Shown in pieces: positions 36,160-47,183 of a stretch of DNA of 64,000 nucleotides (the stretch's first letter is position 1; every line of letters starts with the position of its first letter). Both the position numbers and the translations under genes were made by a program. The DNA comes from Datisca glomerata (lineage: Eukaryota; Streptophyta; Magnoliopsida; Cucurbitales; Datiscaceae), in NCBI GenBank assembly GCA_003255025.1, contig QANY01005064.1, positions 558,001-622,000 of the forward strand, in the 5' to 3' direction. The notes below the pieces were generated by a model. The model was not told the DNA's origin, did not search any database, and saw nothing but the letters and a program-made list of their open reading frames with translations.

Positions 36160-37200
36160 AAAGATGCAACAATGAAGTGCCAGGTACACGATGATTAACG
36201 GGGTATTATATAAGAAGATGTTTGCAGGACCGTACCTGAAATGCCTACGAGAAAAAGAATCCCAGTATGTGCTAGCGGAAATTCATGAGGGCATATGTGA
36301 AAACCATACTGGGGGCAGATCACTAGCCTATAAAGTCATGAATGAAGAATACTACTGGCCCTAAATGTACCAAGACGCCAAATAGTATGTAAAAAGGTGC
36401 GACAAGTGTCAGCGTTTCACGGCGGTAGTAAAAATGGCCCCTAGGGAACTCAAAACCATGGCTAGTCCTTGGTCATTCATGAAATGGGTTTGGAAATTGT
36501 TGGATCACTCCCCATGGCACCTGCCCAAAAACATTTTTTGTTGGTTGCAACGGACTATTTCACTAAGTGGATTGAGGCTAAAGCCTTTGCCTGAATTCAT
36601 GAAGAATAAATAAAAGGGTTTTTATGGAATAACTTGGTGTGCAGGTATGGGATCCCCCAGATCTTGGTATCTGACAAAGGACTTCAATTTACCAGGAACT
36701 TGGTAAGGACATTTTGTAAAGATCTAAAAATCACGAATCGTTTCACCATACCTTACTACCCATAGGGGAACGGGAAAGTAGAAAGATCAAACCGAATCAT
36801 ACTTGATAACCTGAAGAAACGACTGAAATTTACAAAAGGAAAATGGGTAGAAGAACTACTCGCAGTCTTATGGGCGTACAGAACGACCCCGAGAGAAAAT
36901 ACGGGAGAAACTCCATTTGCATTAGCATACGGAGCAGAAGCGGTCATTCCCGTAGAAATTGGAAGCTCTACCATCAAACCGAACTAAATGAACAACAAAA
37001 TGGAGAGCTCCTAAAAAATGGTCTCGATGAACTAGAAGGGAGAATAGAAGCGGCCCTGATCAGAATGGTCTGTTACAATCAGAAAATCAGATCTTATTTC
37101 CAGAAGAAAGTAAGGAAACGAGAATTCCAAACAGGAGAACTGGTCCTCAGAAAAATCTTCCAAATGGAAGGGAAGCTCGGACCAACATGGTAAGGACTGT
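36160..37200 (+). pseudogene. Gypsy integrase, degenerate
   Basis: A zinc-binding H-H-C-C segment (EIHEGICENHTGG and RCDKCQRF, 36275-36420) precedes the core: SDKGLQFTRNLV near 36670, [20 protein letters not shown] near 36770 and [20 protein letters not shown] near 36870. These are the DNA-joining parts of a Ty3/Gypsy integrase. The core crosses TAG and TAA codons, so no product is expected. Confidence 0.9.
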
Positions 37201-37404
37201 ACATCATCCGTAAAATAGGAGGAAGTAGTTATTACCACTTGAAAACAGGAGAAGGGACGGAATTGCAGAAACCATGGAACACAATTCATCTAAAAAATAT
37301 TTTATGTAAAGAATGTAAAAGATCGATTATAATGAGACATCTTCCCCGTGATTTTTTCCGCAAAGGCTTCCCACGTAAAAATAGTGGTGTCAAATTTCTC
37401 TCCT

Positions 37405-37740
37405 CAGCACTACTCCCAGAAGGAACTAAGGGCATTAAAAAATTCCTGGGAAGGGCGGTTCATAAGTCATACTCCCAGAAGGAACTAAGGGCATCAAAAA
37501 GTCATTGGGAGGGGCAGTTCATAAATCCTACTCCCAAAAGAAACTAAGGGCATTAAAGTTCTTGGGAGAGGCAGTTCATAAGTCCTACTTCCAAAAGGAA
37601 CTAAGGGCATTAAAAAGTTCTTGGGAGGAAAAATTCATAAGTCCTACTCCCAGAAAGAACTAAAAGCATTAAAAAATCTTTAGGAGGGTAATTCATAAGT
37701 CGTACTCTCAGAAGAAACTAAAGACATTAAAAGGAGGAAT
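37405..37740. repeat. Tandem repeat, six copies of a 58-59 base unit
   Basis: The landmark ACTCCC or ACTTCC followed by (C)AGAAGGAACTAAGGGCAT recurs at 37412, 37471, 37530, 37587, 37646 and 37704, spaced 59, 59, 57, 59 and 58 bases. Between landmarks each unit has GGGAGG-like and GTTCATAAGTC phrases. The array sits between integrase and the 3' LTR, where Tat-type elements are known to hold variable tandem repeats. Confidence 0.9.
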
Positions 37741-38050
37741 CATGAAAGCAAACAACTCAACTCGCTTGCAATAAAAGGAAGTTCCAAACCCAACATATGA
37801 AAAGAAGAATACGGACAAAACAGGTGAATGCATTCTCACCTAAATATTTCATGAAATAACTTTCGGTTATTTAAGTAGCTTATAACTTTACTTGAATGAA
37901 AAACATTAAAAGAAAAGATACCTTTTATTACTTGTGGAGATTTACTAAAATCAAAATCGATTGATAAACTTTTACTAAATGTCAACGAACAAAAGGAGAG
38001 GATAAAGGCATATTGAGGAAAGGAGTCATTTCATTAAAATGGTGAGAAAA

Positions 38051-40070
38051 TTACAAAGCAATTCCAAAAAAAAGGAAAAGGATGTTAATTCTCCATGGGA
38101 GTAGCGTCATTCGCCGCTTTAGTGGTGGAATAAGGAAGTTCAGCCTCGGGATCAACGGGCTCATCTGAAAGGGGGAACAGCGACATACGGGGAGGCTTAT
38201 CAATCTTAGCGTCGTGGTAACCCCCCGTGTAGGCCATCTGCTCATACTCATCGACCATGCCCTGGTACTCGGCCTCATGACCAGCGTCATGTTCAGTTGA
38301 CTTGGCCAATGAGTCCTCAGCCTCACCAACATCGCCTCAACAATAGACAAGTTCTCCCCACTTATCTCTGTGTACTTCTCCGCCACCTGCAAAGACCACT
38401 CAAGCTTCAACTACTTAGCCACAGCCGCTTCGAGTTTAGAAGTCAGACGGGCAACTACACGTTGAAGCTCAGCCTCCACCTTCTTGAGATCATCACATTC
38501 AGAGGTGACAGCACCATAAGCTTTGGTGGTCTCCATCACCTTTTTCCTAAAATCGGCTACCTCCTCCTCGACAGCATGCATATCTTCTCGTAGCCCGTCA
38601 TGGTAAGTCATGGCATGTTCAAAAAGAGTTAGCTAAAATTGGGAAAAGATTTTCCTAGAAAAAATAAGGAAAGACAAGAATAAAAATACATGCATCAGAG
38701 CATGGCTCAGGCTGATGACCTTATCATGAATAGATAGCTGGCGGAGTACAGGAGCATCTACCTCAGATGCGATCCCCTTCGCGACCACGTACGAAGAATG
38801 GAAATCCTTCAAAAAACTAACATCGGCAAGAACCAGCGGCGCCACGGGGTATCGCCGCCACCATCAGACACCCGTCTCTTCAGACAAACTTGGAGAACCA
38901 AAGGGAGGGGAGACTAGCTTCTTCATAGGAGAGAGGGGGACGCGATTATCTCTCCCGTAGTAGGGGGAACCTCATCATCAATGTGGGAGATCAGTAAGAG
39001 GGGCGGGAAGATCAGGGACGGGGGAGTAACATCCCCTGAAACGGTAATTGAAGAGTTGGCAATCTCCATTTTCTGACGCTTACCCTCGCCAGGTACCCCC
39101 CCCCCATAAATTTCCCCACAGATCCTTAGACATCTCAAGCTCATTGTACGTAAAGCGAAAATTGCATCTTGATCATCTGCCTCCTCCCGAGCATCCGCTC
39201 TTTCTTCCTGGTCAAACCCCTCCCCTTCCCGTTTTGATTCTAAAGTGTCAGAAGAACTTGACCAAACGATTTGATGGAAGGCAAGAACGGGGATCACAAC
39301 AGGAATAGCCTGAGGAACTTCTGTCATAGAAGATGACGGAGTAACATATTCAGCAACGGGAATGGGCATGACCGTGACTTCGATCTCTCTCCTTGAGTCG
39401 AGAAGATCCCTCCAGTCCTGCTCCAGACACTTATAGGCAGCACAAAGTCGTGCGGAAACTTCTTTTAGGATGAAAGATCTCTTGTTCAGATTCTTATCTA
39501 CACAAAACAAAAACAGGTTAGAACTTAGAATAGACAAACTCAAACAAATGAAAAATAAAAGGAAAAGAGGGCTTCGGCCACTTACGGAATGACCCAATTT
39601 GACTGTCACCATTCCACTTTCCACCTACGAGGAGTGTACCCTCTTCCCAGCCTTTATCCCCGCTGGAAAGTCAGTAACTAGTCCTCCCCGTTTCTCACTT
39701 TCGCGGGGAGCCAAGTAATAGGACAGTCCATGCCTTTTCACCATGTACATCGCGCGGATTTCATCTACCCCTATATTTGAATCATGCCTCCTATTGAGGG
39801 CTTCAATCCCTGGAAGAACCCTATAAGTACTAGGGGTATATTGGGAAAGGGTGAGGTTGAAATTGTTAAAGAATACCTGGAAAATATGAGAGAAGAGAAG
39901 CTTTAAACCTAATGCTATTTACAGTGGGGCTAAAGAAATTTGGTAGGGAGGATCACAGGGAAAAGATTTAGGGATTCTTTCCCCAAAACCACAAACTACG
40001 TATGAGGGGAAGACATCCTTGTGAAGGGCAAGAAAGCGGTTAAATTCATTTTTATTCTAAACTAAAGGAA
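38051..40070 (-). pseudogene. Antisense coding region of the Gypsy element (putative gypsy-type transposon domain plus coiled coil)
   Basis: The minus strand from about 40060 reads FFNNFNLTLSQYTPSTYRVL, GIEALNRRHDSNIGVDEIRA and MYMVKRHGLSYYLAPRES, resembling the plant domain catalogued as putative gypsy type transposon (Transposase_28). Further on come an acidic Ser/Pro-rich part (39480-38930), FHSSYVVAKGIASEVDAP (38830), a heptad-rich coiled coil (VADFRKKVMETTKAYG, DDLKKVEAELQRVVARL, 38560-38420) and an acidic tail ending ANDATPMEN at 38085. At least two GT-AG introns are plausible (about 39583-39500, and about 38695-38636). Tat-lineage elements are known to carry such extra antisense genes of unknown role. 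Whether this one is intact after splicing is unclear. Confidence 0.65.
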
Positions 40071-40770
40071 CGGTCACCTTAAATGGGTGTTCCTCCATTA
40101 CTACCGAAAGAAGGAATGTAAAACAGAAAAAATGAGAAGAGAATAGGTAACAAATATGAAGAATGGAAGAAGAAAAACTTACAGAAGACAGGAATGAGCG
40201 TGAGAAAAAAGAAATGGGGGAAACCTATGTGATAAAGGGTACGGACGCCAAAAATAAGTTCAAAAGCGTTTAATGGATATGAAGATGAAAAGACACCAAT
40301 TCTAAGAAGGGGGAAAGGCAAACGGCGGACACATAGGGAAGAGACAATAGAATAATTACTGCCAGTCTACCTAAAATGGGTGAGTCAATGACAACACGGT
40401 AGATGGATAAGAGAAAACCTAACTATCTATCGATAGGCGAAGCGTAAGAACCATAAAGTGAAGCAACACGCATGGGAAATGAAAAATGAAGCCTACGCGC
40501 ACGCGTGTCACAATGGGATAAAATGATATTAAGAATAATGAATTTTTAAGGAGCGTGTCAGCAACCCCAGTTGAGGCAATGATGGTACGTCATCTCATTA
40601 TTTAAATATTTGTGACTTTTTCTTACGCAACACTTAATGTTTTGCAGAATAAAATAGGATCCTAATTTGATGAAAGTAGATCAAGAATAGTCGTTCTCCC
40701 AAAATGGGACACGTGCTGAGAGCATTCATTGCACATCCACAAGCATCGCCGAAGAGCAATGAGGGGTAAA

Positions 40771-41457
40771 TGAACAAGTAAAAAATATTCACTGCCACGT
40801 GGGCAAAGGGACATACCCAGGACTCACGAAAAGTGTCAAAAAAACATAAACGGGTGGCGGACTGAAGTCACGAGATATTCACAAACAGGAGATCATCGCT
40901 TCAAAGACAGGAACTGACATCTCAAGAATGAGGGATCATCGCCTCAAGAATGGGAGAAAACATCAGAGCAGGAAAAGGGGTTCGGATCTACAATCAAGTG
41001 GTCGTGATTGATAAGGCAAGTTGAGTGACCCAGATAAGACATGTTGGTAGGCCACCAAGTGGTTCTGATTGATGAGCTCAGAACCACAGGAAATCGTCAA
41101 GTGGCAATGATTGATGGGCGGCTGAGTGAGAGAGATGTGAAATAAGGAAGAGAAAAGAACTCATACCAAGTACAGAGGATTCCCACGAATGGGTGTAATC
41201 CCTAAGCTTAATAAGTGTCTCATCTTATATTTATTATTTTAATCAAATCCATGTAATAAGGGAATTCTTTATAAGGTCAATGTATTCAGTAAAAGAGAAC
41301 ATTCAAGGCAATCCAGACATATAGGACATAGAGCATTTACCCCTTATGATTTCGGATTATCACAATCTCCCTCTATCTCATTAATACTTACGTAAATTCA
41401 TCATTATCAAGAGATTTTTTCCTCTAATGTTAAATGGGACGGGAAAAATCCTTTACA
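40771..41457 (+). repeat. 3' LTR of the Gypsy (Tat-type) element
   Basis: A 687-base direct repeat of 31512-32289 beginning TGAACAAGTAAAAAATATTC, preceded by the purine-rich ATGAGGGGTAAA. It lacks the inverted block found near the end of the 5' LTR. No five-base target duplication is apparent. Confidence 0.85.
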
Positions 41458-43471
41458 GTCACCTTGACTAAGGTCAACATAAAATGGATAAAGGTTGGTC
41501 ATTCCCTATTGTAACATAGTATTCACATTTATACTCTTCTATCAATGAAAGGTGAACTGTGGTGTCCACTGGAACCTGTATGATAGCCATGTGGTGTTGT
41601 TTTCTAAGGCAGCTTGTGGAGTAAATGTAGTTGTCATTGCATTTGTCCACCCCATGATAGGCATAATCCAACCCATGATAGCAGTCTAAGGCATTATGTG
41701 TCGAAAGCCAATGTGTTCGCAATTGTGTCCTATTGAAAGTGTACGCTAGATAGGACGTGGAGAGAGAGAGATCAGTAATCGCTTGATTAGAAGGGGGCTT
41801 GTAACAATTTCGACAATTTTTTACAATCCCTTATATGTTTTGCCTTTTTCCTCATCAAAATCTTTTTTTTTTCAATCATAATCGTAAAATTGACTATTTT
41901 TGCTATATATTCCGTTTGTATATATATACAGTTTCTGAAATAGGATCGACAATGGGTATCAAATATAAATAGCTATTATGTTTGTTAATTTTAAGTATTG
42001 TCTGAATTTTAGATTCAATGATTCCATATTCGAGTAAGTTTTAGGCTTTTAAAATCATTAATTAAGTCTTGATATGGGCAACGTCCTATGTATTAAGAAT
42101 TGTTCAAATACAGATTTATTAGTTTTATAAGATAGAAAGACTTTTTTGTGTAGAAGAAAAATTAAATTACACAAGTAAATACATAGTGTAATGTACCTAA
42201 AAAAGTTATAAATTCAAGTATTGACTCTCTTTGTAATAAAAAAAATCGAGGATTGTCTCTTAGTTGGTATTCCAAGGACAATCCACAGAACTTCTATGTT
42301 GTATCGTATTCCTCAACATATTCTATGAAGAATCATTTGCACTCGAAAATGTTGTAATTTTCAATAATTATATATCATTATTCTCAGCTACATCGGATAT
42401 GTGGAAGCCAAAGTAAAGAAGGAAAAATAAATAAACATAATTTACACTTAATTATCACATGAGACCTGATAGTTTGATTTTAGTTTTCTGTATGTAATAC
42501 CTAAAGAGACGTTCAAAAAACCTTTGACAGATCATCTGGCCTCAACAGTTGGTCCCATGCACGTCTCACGTCCTCCAACTAAGCCACAGTAGTCACAACT
42601 TTCTTCCTTATATTCGCTGCGAATCCTTAGCACGTAAAGACAATAATTCCTCCTTTTTCCATCTTATTCATTATTTCCCCCTCCATAATAAAAGTAAATT
42701 TTAGGACAAGACATGTTTATAGAAACAATTAACTAAGTCTTGTATCCATGTCCAAATTTATGATAATTTCCACTAGTCGATTCTCTTTTGAATAAGTGAG
42801 TGTTTGATTCGAAGTAATGTAAAGAAAAAGAATGAAAATGCTATTGAAAATTGAAGAAATGAAGTATATGTGATGAGAATTACAAGAACGAGATAAAGGA
42901 ACGAAGATTCATGTTCCATATAATAATTATTTTATATTTAAACAAACAAATTAGTAACTAATTTATAAAGAACCTCATCATATATGTTTCATTAAATTCC
43001 ATTACTTTAAACTAAACACCACCAAATTTGGTAGTAAAAGCACAAAAGACAATATGTTTACCTTTTAAGTACATTCGTATTTTATGTCTCATTATTTTTG
43101 TCTTTAACTGCCCAAATAGTTTTCTTATTAAGAGCAATACGCACAACCATTTTTCTCTTATGAAGTGGCATCTCATGTGACATAGGGCCACACATTCTCG
43201 TCAATTACGCCGATGTATTTTTTATGTTTTTCTTTATACGTGTAAAATTATATAAATATTCAATATTATAATGTTGCATAACATTTTTCTAGATTTATTA
43301 ATATGAAATAAATATCGTATTATCAGTTTTCAAATTATCAAAAGGATTTCATGAATATGAGTATATCAATATGATAAAAGCGCGCTTTATTTTAATCTTC
43401 CTTGTCTTTAATTTTAATCAAAAGCAAATTCTCATGGGAAATATCATAAATAATTATAACATAGTCAATTC
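41458..43471. other. Non-coding region upstream of XTH gene 2
   Basis: AT-rich, with no gene recognised. The first 22 bases (TCACCTTGACTAAGGTCAACA) resemble the bases that follow the left TR-GAG LTR at 29008. Confidence 0.45.
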
Positions 43472-43538
43472 ATGTTGAAACTAATAAACAAACTGAAAGT
43501 CAAGTTCATCATGGAGAGCACAATTGTTGAAGAGAAGC

Positions 43539-43549
43539 TATATATAAAG
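43539..43549 (+). promoter_or_regulatory. TATA box of XTH gene 2
   Basis: TATATATAAAG lies 73-83 bases before the ATG at 43622. Two in-frame ATGs upstream (43472 and 43511) lie before this TATA box, which argues that translation starts at 43622. Confidence 0.65.
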
Positions 43550-43621
43550 CCAATTACAAACCTTAAAGCCAAACGACCCATTTTCTCCAACACTTCTAAT
43601 AGCATTACAGGGTTGGAGAAA

Positions 43622-45203
43622 ATGGCAAAACTACAAGCTTGTTTGGTTGCTCTATTTATCCTTGTGATAGGTTTTGATCAAAACTTAGTTCATGCAAAAT
43701 TTTCAAAGAGCATGTACATCAATTGGGGTGCTCATCATTCTTCTATTTTGGGCAATGGTGATGATCTTCAGCTAGTCTTGGACAAGTTTTCAGGTAGAAA
43801 TTATGTGCTTGAATTTGTGCATGCGGTTGGAGCAAAAACATGAAAAACAGTTTTCACTAAAACGTCCATCTGGTTTATGATTTGGAATCGATGTTTTCTA
43901 AGATTTATTTAGTATCTGAAAGCGTGTTTGTTGGTAGCATTCATGTTTTAGAATAGGCGTTCGGTAAACATGTTTTTGGCTCATACCTTAAATTTAGACA
44001 GAAAATTGAGATTTCAAAAATGTGTGGTTCAATCTAGAGGTTCTCGTTCACTTTGATGTTTATAGGTTCAGGAGTCCAATCCAAGAGAGCCTTCTTATTC
44101 GGAACCATCGAAATGCTAATCAAGTTGGTACCTGGAAACGCTGCAGGAACAGTCACAGCCTACTACGTATGTTCATCGTTTTAAAATGTCAAAAATCATT
44201 CAGATTTCATAGGCAAAAGTGCAAAGAAATGTCTTAAAATAGAAACTACTTCTCTTTCTATACATAATATATGCAGTTATCATCTACTGGAAGCAGACAT
44301 GACGAAATAGACTTTGAGTTCTTGGGAAACATCTCAGGACAGCCATATATTGTGCATACAAACATCTTCACCCAAGGAAATGGAAGCAGAGAGCAGCAAT
44401 TCTACCTCTGGTTTGACCCAACGGCTGATTACCACAACTACACCATTCACTGGAACCCCTCTGCAGTTGTGTAAGTTAACTGGCCTCCTGGCTTTCATTC
44501 TATATAATGTTCAATTTTTCTCATTCTATCTTAAAGTATCATTCACTCAAAACTGATCTGGAATGAATACGGTATAAGATAAATTTACCCAAATTGTATA
44601 GAAGTATATTTCCATGATTTAGTTCCATTAGAACAAGGAAAATAATATTAAGATGAACATTTGTTACTCTTATCATTTTCCTTTTCCTCCACATTGTTTT
44701 TAATTTTCCTCTTCAGTTTCGTTCCTTCACAATTTTCATGATCCAAACATAACCTTAAGGTATCAGGACTCTGAACTCATTACTGTAATTCCAGATGGTA
44801 CGTCGACAGCGTGCCAATCCGGGTTTTCAGAAACTACGGAAGTGAAGGAATTGGTTACCCAAACAAGCAAGGGATGAAAGTATACTCCAGTTTATGGAAT
44901 GCAGATAACTGGGCAACCAGAGGAGGGCTTGAGAAGATAAACTGGACCTCTTCACCATTCATAGCTAGATTTCGTCATTTCAGAGCACGAGCTTGCAAAT
45001 GGGATGGACCAATCAGCATTAGCCAGTGCGCAGCCAATTCGCCTGTTAACTGGTGGACCTCCTTTGTTCACAGCCAGCTGAGTTATGCTAAGAGAGGTCA
45101 AATGAACTGGGTCAGAGATAACTATATGATCTATGATTACTGCAAGGATTTTAAAAGATTCAATGGTCAGATGCCTCCTGAATGCTTTAAACCACAATTT
45201 TAA
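43622..45203 (+). CDS. XTH: Xyloglucan endotransglucosylase/hydrolase (XTH), copy 2
   Basis: Exons 43622-43793, 44066-44166, 44277-44470 and 44795-45203 join to 291 residues. A signal peptide (about 1-27, [19 protein letters not shown]) leads to the GH16 domain with [10 protein letters not shown] at 99-108 (Glu101 and Glu105 catalytic), the adjoining glycosylation site NIS, and the four-cysteine C-terminal extension ([25 protein letters not shown]). Exons 2, 3 and 4 have exactly the lengths of XTH copy 1 (101, 194 and 409 bases), so the two are paralogues on the same strand. Introns are shorter here. The role is cutting and rejoining xyloglucan in the cell wall. The frame and splice sites are intact. 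The start at 43622 is preferred over upstream in-frame ATGs because it opens the signal peptide and lies after the TATA box. Confidence 0.95.
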
Positions 45204-45307
45204 ATCAACTTGTTAATGTGCTCCTTCCTCTGGTGTTTTGATCAATTAATTGATTTTCGTTTCTTGATTTCCTGTTATACTTTGTACAATATGTGAAATT
45301 CGAACTA

Positions 45308-45430
45308 CTATACAAGATGTGACGCAATACAAGTTTGTTGGAGAAAGTCTATACAAGATGTGACACAATACAAGATTGTCAGAGAAATCCTATACAAGAT
45401 GTGACACAGTACAAGTTTGTTAGAGAAAGT
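45308..45430. repeat. Tandem repeat, three copies of a 41-base unit
   Basis: CTATACAAGATGTGAC recurs at 45308, 45349 and 45390, and the third unit ends at 45430, giving an exact 41-base period. The array begins about 100 bases after the XTH 2 stop codon and may lie in its 3' untranslated region. Confidence 0.9.
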
Positions 45431-46180
45431 CTATGGAGGCATCGGCTATATAAATCTTTCTAACAACCCATTTTAATTTGAGAGCTAACTGTCAAATCAT
45501 AATAGCAGCCTCTTGCAGCATAATTTGGAAGATGAATTGAACTGCAGTCCCCCCNCCCCCCCCCCCCCCCCCCCCCCCGAAAATGAATAAACGATAGAGC
45601 AAAACAAAAGGCTGAAGCTAAAATCTAACCTTTGTCAATAGAAGGATCATCATGAATCCTGAATCACCAACTTATTAGGTAATATGCCAAAAGCAGCAGT
45701 TTTAACAGAACTTGTGAAGCATGTCCCATGCTATAGATTGAGCTCCATTTGGTGAGTAATAATGGCTACACTGACAAAGATTGCTTAGACTTCCACCTAA
45801 CTTTAGAAACGGAGTCCTAACTATGAAGAAAAATGTCATGTAGCACAATGCTACTCAAAAAAATTATGAGATTTTAGTGTATGTAATCTCACATCTCGCA
45901 TAAATCATGATGAAAATAAATAAGATAAAAAACTTAGTTTATAATAAATGCGTGGATATGTTGTCTCACGTAATAGTGTTTTGCCATACAACAGTTGTCA
46001 GCTATCAATCATGTTACATTTTATTGGGTCAAGACTCAAGATCTGTATTATTATCCTTGCTCGGCATCTCTAAACATTAGATTAAAATAGAACAGAGAAA
46101 AAAAACATATATTTTTACATATACACAATGTAAACCAAATCAATCAACTAGAAAATCTACGACAATAGAAACTATAGAAA
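45431..46180. other. Intergenic stretch with a poly-C run containing an N
   Basis: No gene is seen. At about 45551-45580 a run of C is interrupted by an N, an unresolved base in the assembly, so the run length is uncertain. Confidence 0.6.
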
Positions 46181-46257
46181 ATGAATAAGAGAATTGAGAA
46201 CAGGTTACACTCTCAATTGAGAAAGAGAATGTCATCAATTAAATGTATACGAAGTCA

Positions 46258-46656
46258 TCACGTAATACAAAGCCAAACACCCAAAACAATGAAAGCCGTA
46301 CCGAACAACGCTAACCAGAGACGGATCTCTTCCCCCAGCAGCATCCCAAACACGGCGGTAGCAGCAAACGTCGTAGCATTGGTGACGGGGACGGCCAGCG
46401 AGATGGGGGCCTCATTGAGAATGGCAAAGAAAGTGGCAGAAGCTGATAGGTTAATCAGGAACGGAATCGAGTATTGCCAGATGAGAAGGAGCTTGACCCA
46501 GCTGTAGATCGAACCAAGGAGCTTGTTGGGGGAGCCGATCGGGGTCGTTGAGGACTTGAGAGATTGGTCCCAGAGGATCGCGCCTCGGCGCATCAACGCG
46601 TTGGTGGCGCCCCACACTAAGCCCACTGCTATCATTTTCTCCACGCCTCCGATCAT
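46258..46656 (-). CDS. TMEM234: TMEM234-like small membrane protein
   Basis: A single open frame of 132 residues from the ATG at 46656. It shows GLVWGATNALMRRGAILWD near the N-terminus, a middle segment WQYSIPFLINLSASATFFA, then LAVPVTNATTFAATAVFG and LLGEEIRLWLALFGTAFIVL, ending LGVWLCIT. Four hydrophobic segments, the early (W)GxTN and the AVPxxN motif are those of the TMEM234 family, small relatives of the drug/metabolite transporter fold. Length agrees with that family. Function in plants is not established; transport is only suggested by the fold. A MITE lies 59 bases upstream of the start codon, inside the likely promoter or 5' leader. Confidence 0.85.
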   Translation of the reverse strand: MIGGVEKMIAVGLVWGATNALMRRGAILWDQSLKSSTTPIGSPNKLLGSIYSWVKLLLIWQYSIPFLINLSASATFFAILNEAPISLAVPVTNATTFAATAVFGMLLGEEIRLWLALFGTAFIVLGVWLCIT

Positions 46657-46714
46657 CTTCTTCTACAGATTTTTCTGGAACTAGGACACGCAAGATGGAG
46701 GGCTGGCGTTCGAT

Positions 46715-47183
46715 TGTGCAAGCGACAACCGTCTCGTCCACAGAACTGTTTCAAACCGAACTAGACGGAACGAGTTTTTTTTTTTTTAATCCGGACAGTA
46801 CGGGATGCAAAATTTTGTTCCATCTGGAACGGGACGGGACATGGGCAAGAGTTTTTGTCCCGATTTTATCCCGTCCCGTCTAAAACTCTCAACTTTATGT
46901 CGTCCCGACCGTGTATATATATATAGTATTTTATTTAATTTTAATTTTAATTCTTTTTATTTTTAACTTATAATTGATTTCTAATATTTATAATATAATC
47001 TAAATCTTTAAAAATAACCCATAATCTAAAAATAAATAAATTCAGCCTAAAACAGTCCTAAAAAACAAAAAAATTGCAGTAAAAATGAGAAAAAAACCGT
47101 CTCGGCCCATTTCGCTCGAGATTTCTCTCTATACGGGATGAGACGAGATAAAAAGACTCAAAACTCGTCTCGTCGCTTGCACA
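46715..47183. mobile_element. MITE-like element with 12-base inverted termini
   Basis: TGTGCAAGCGAC at 46715-46726 is repeated as its exact reverse complement at 47172-47183. Next to it both ends also share CGTCTCGT-type sequence. The interior has inverted GGGACGGGAC/GTCCCGTCCC motifs (46830-46885) and an AT-rich core. At 469 bases with no coding capacity it fits a MITE, perhaps of hAT type given the GTGTGCAA end. A target duplication is not clear. Confidence 0.65.

Noticed and set aside
43472..43621. N-terminal extension of XTH 2 from in-frame ATGs at 43472 and 43511
   Set aside because: A TATATATAAAG box lies at 43539-43549, after those ATGs, and the signal peptide starts at 43622.
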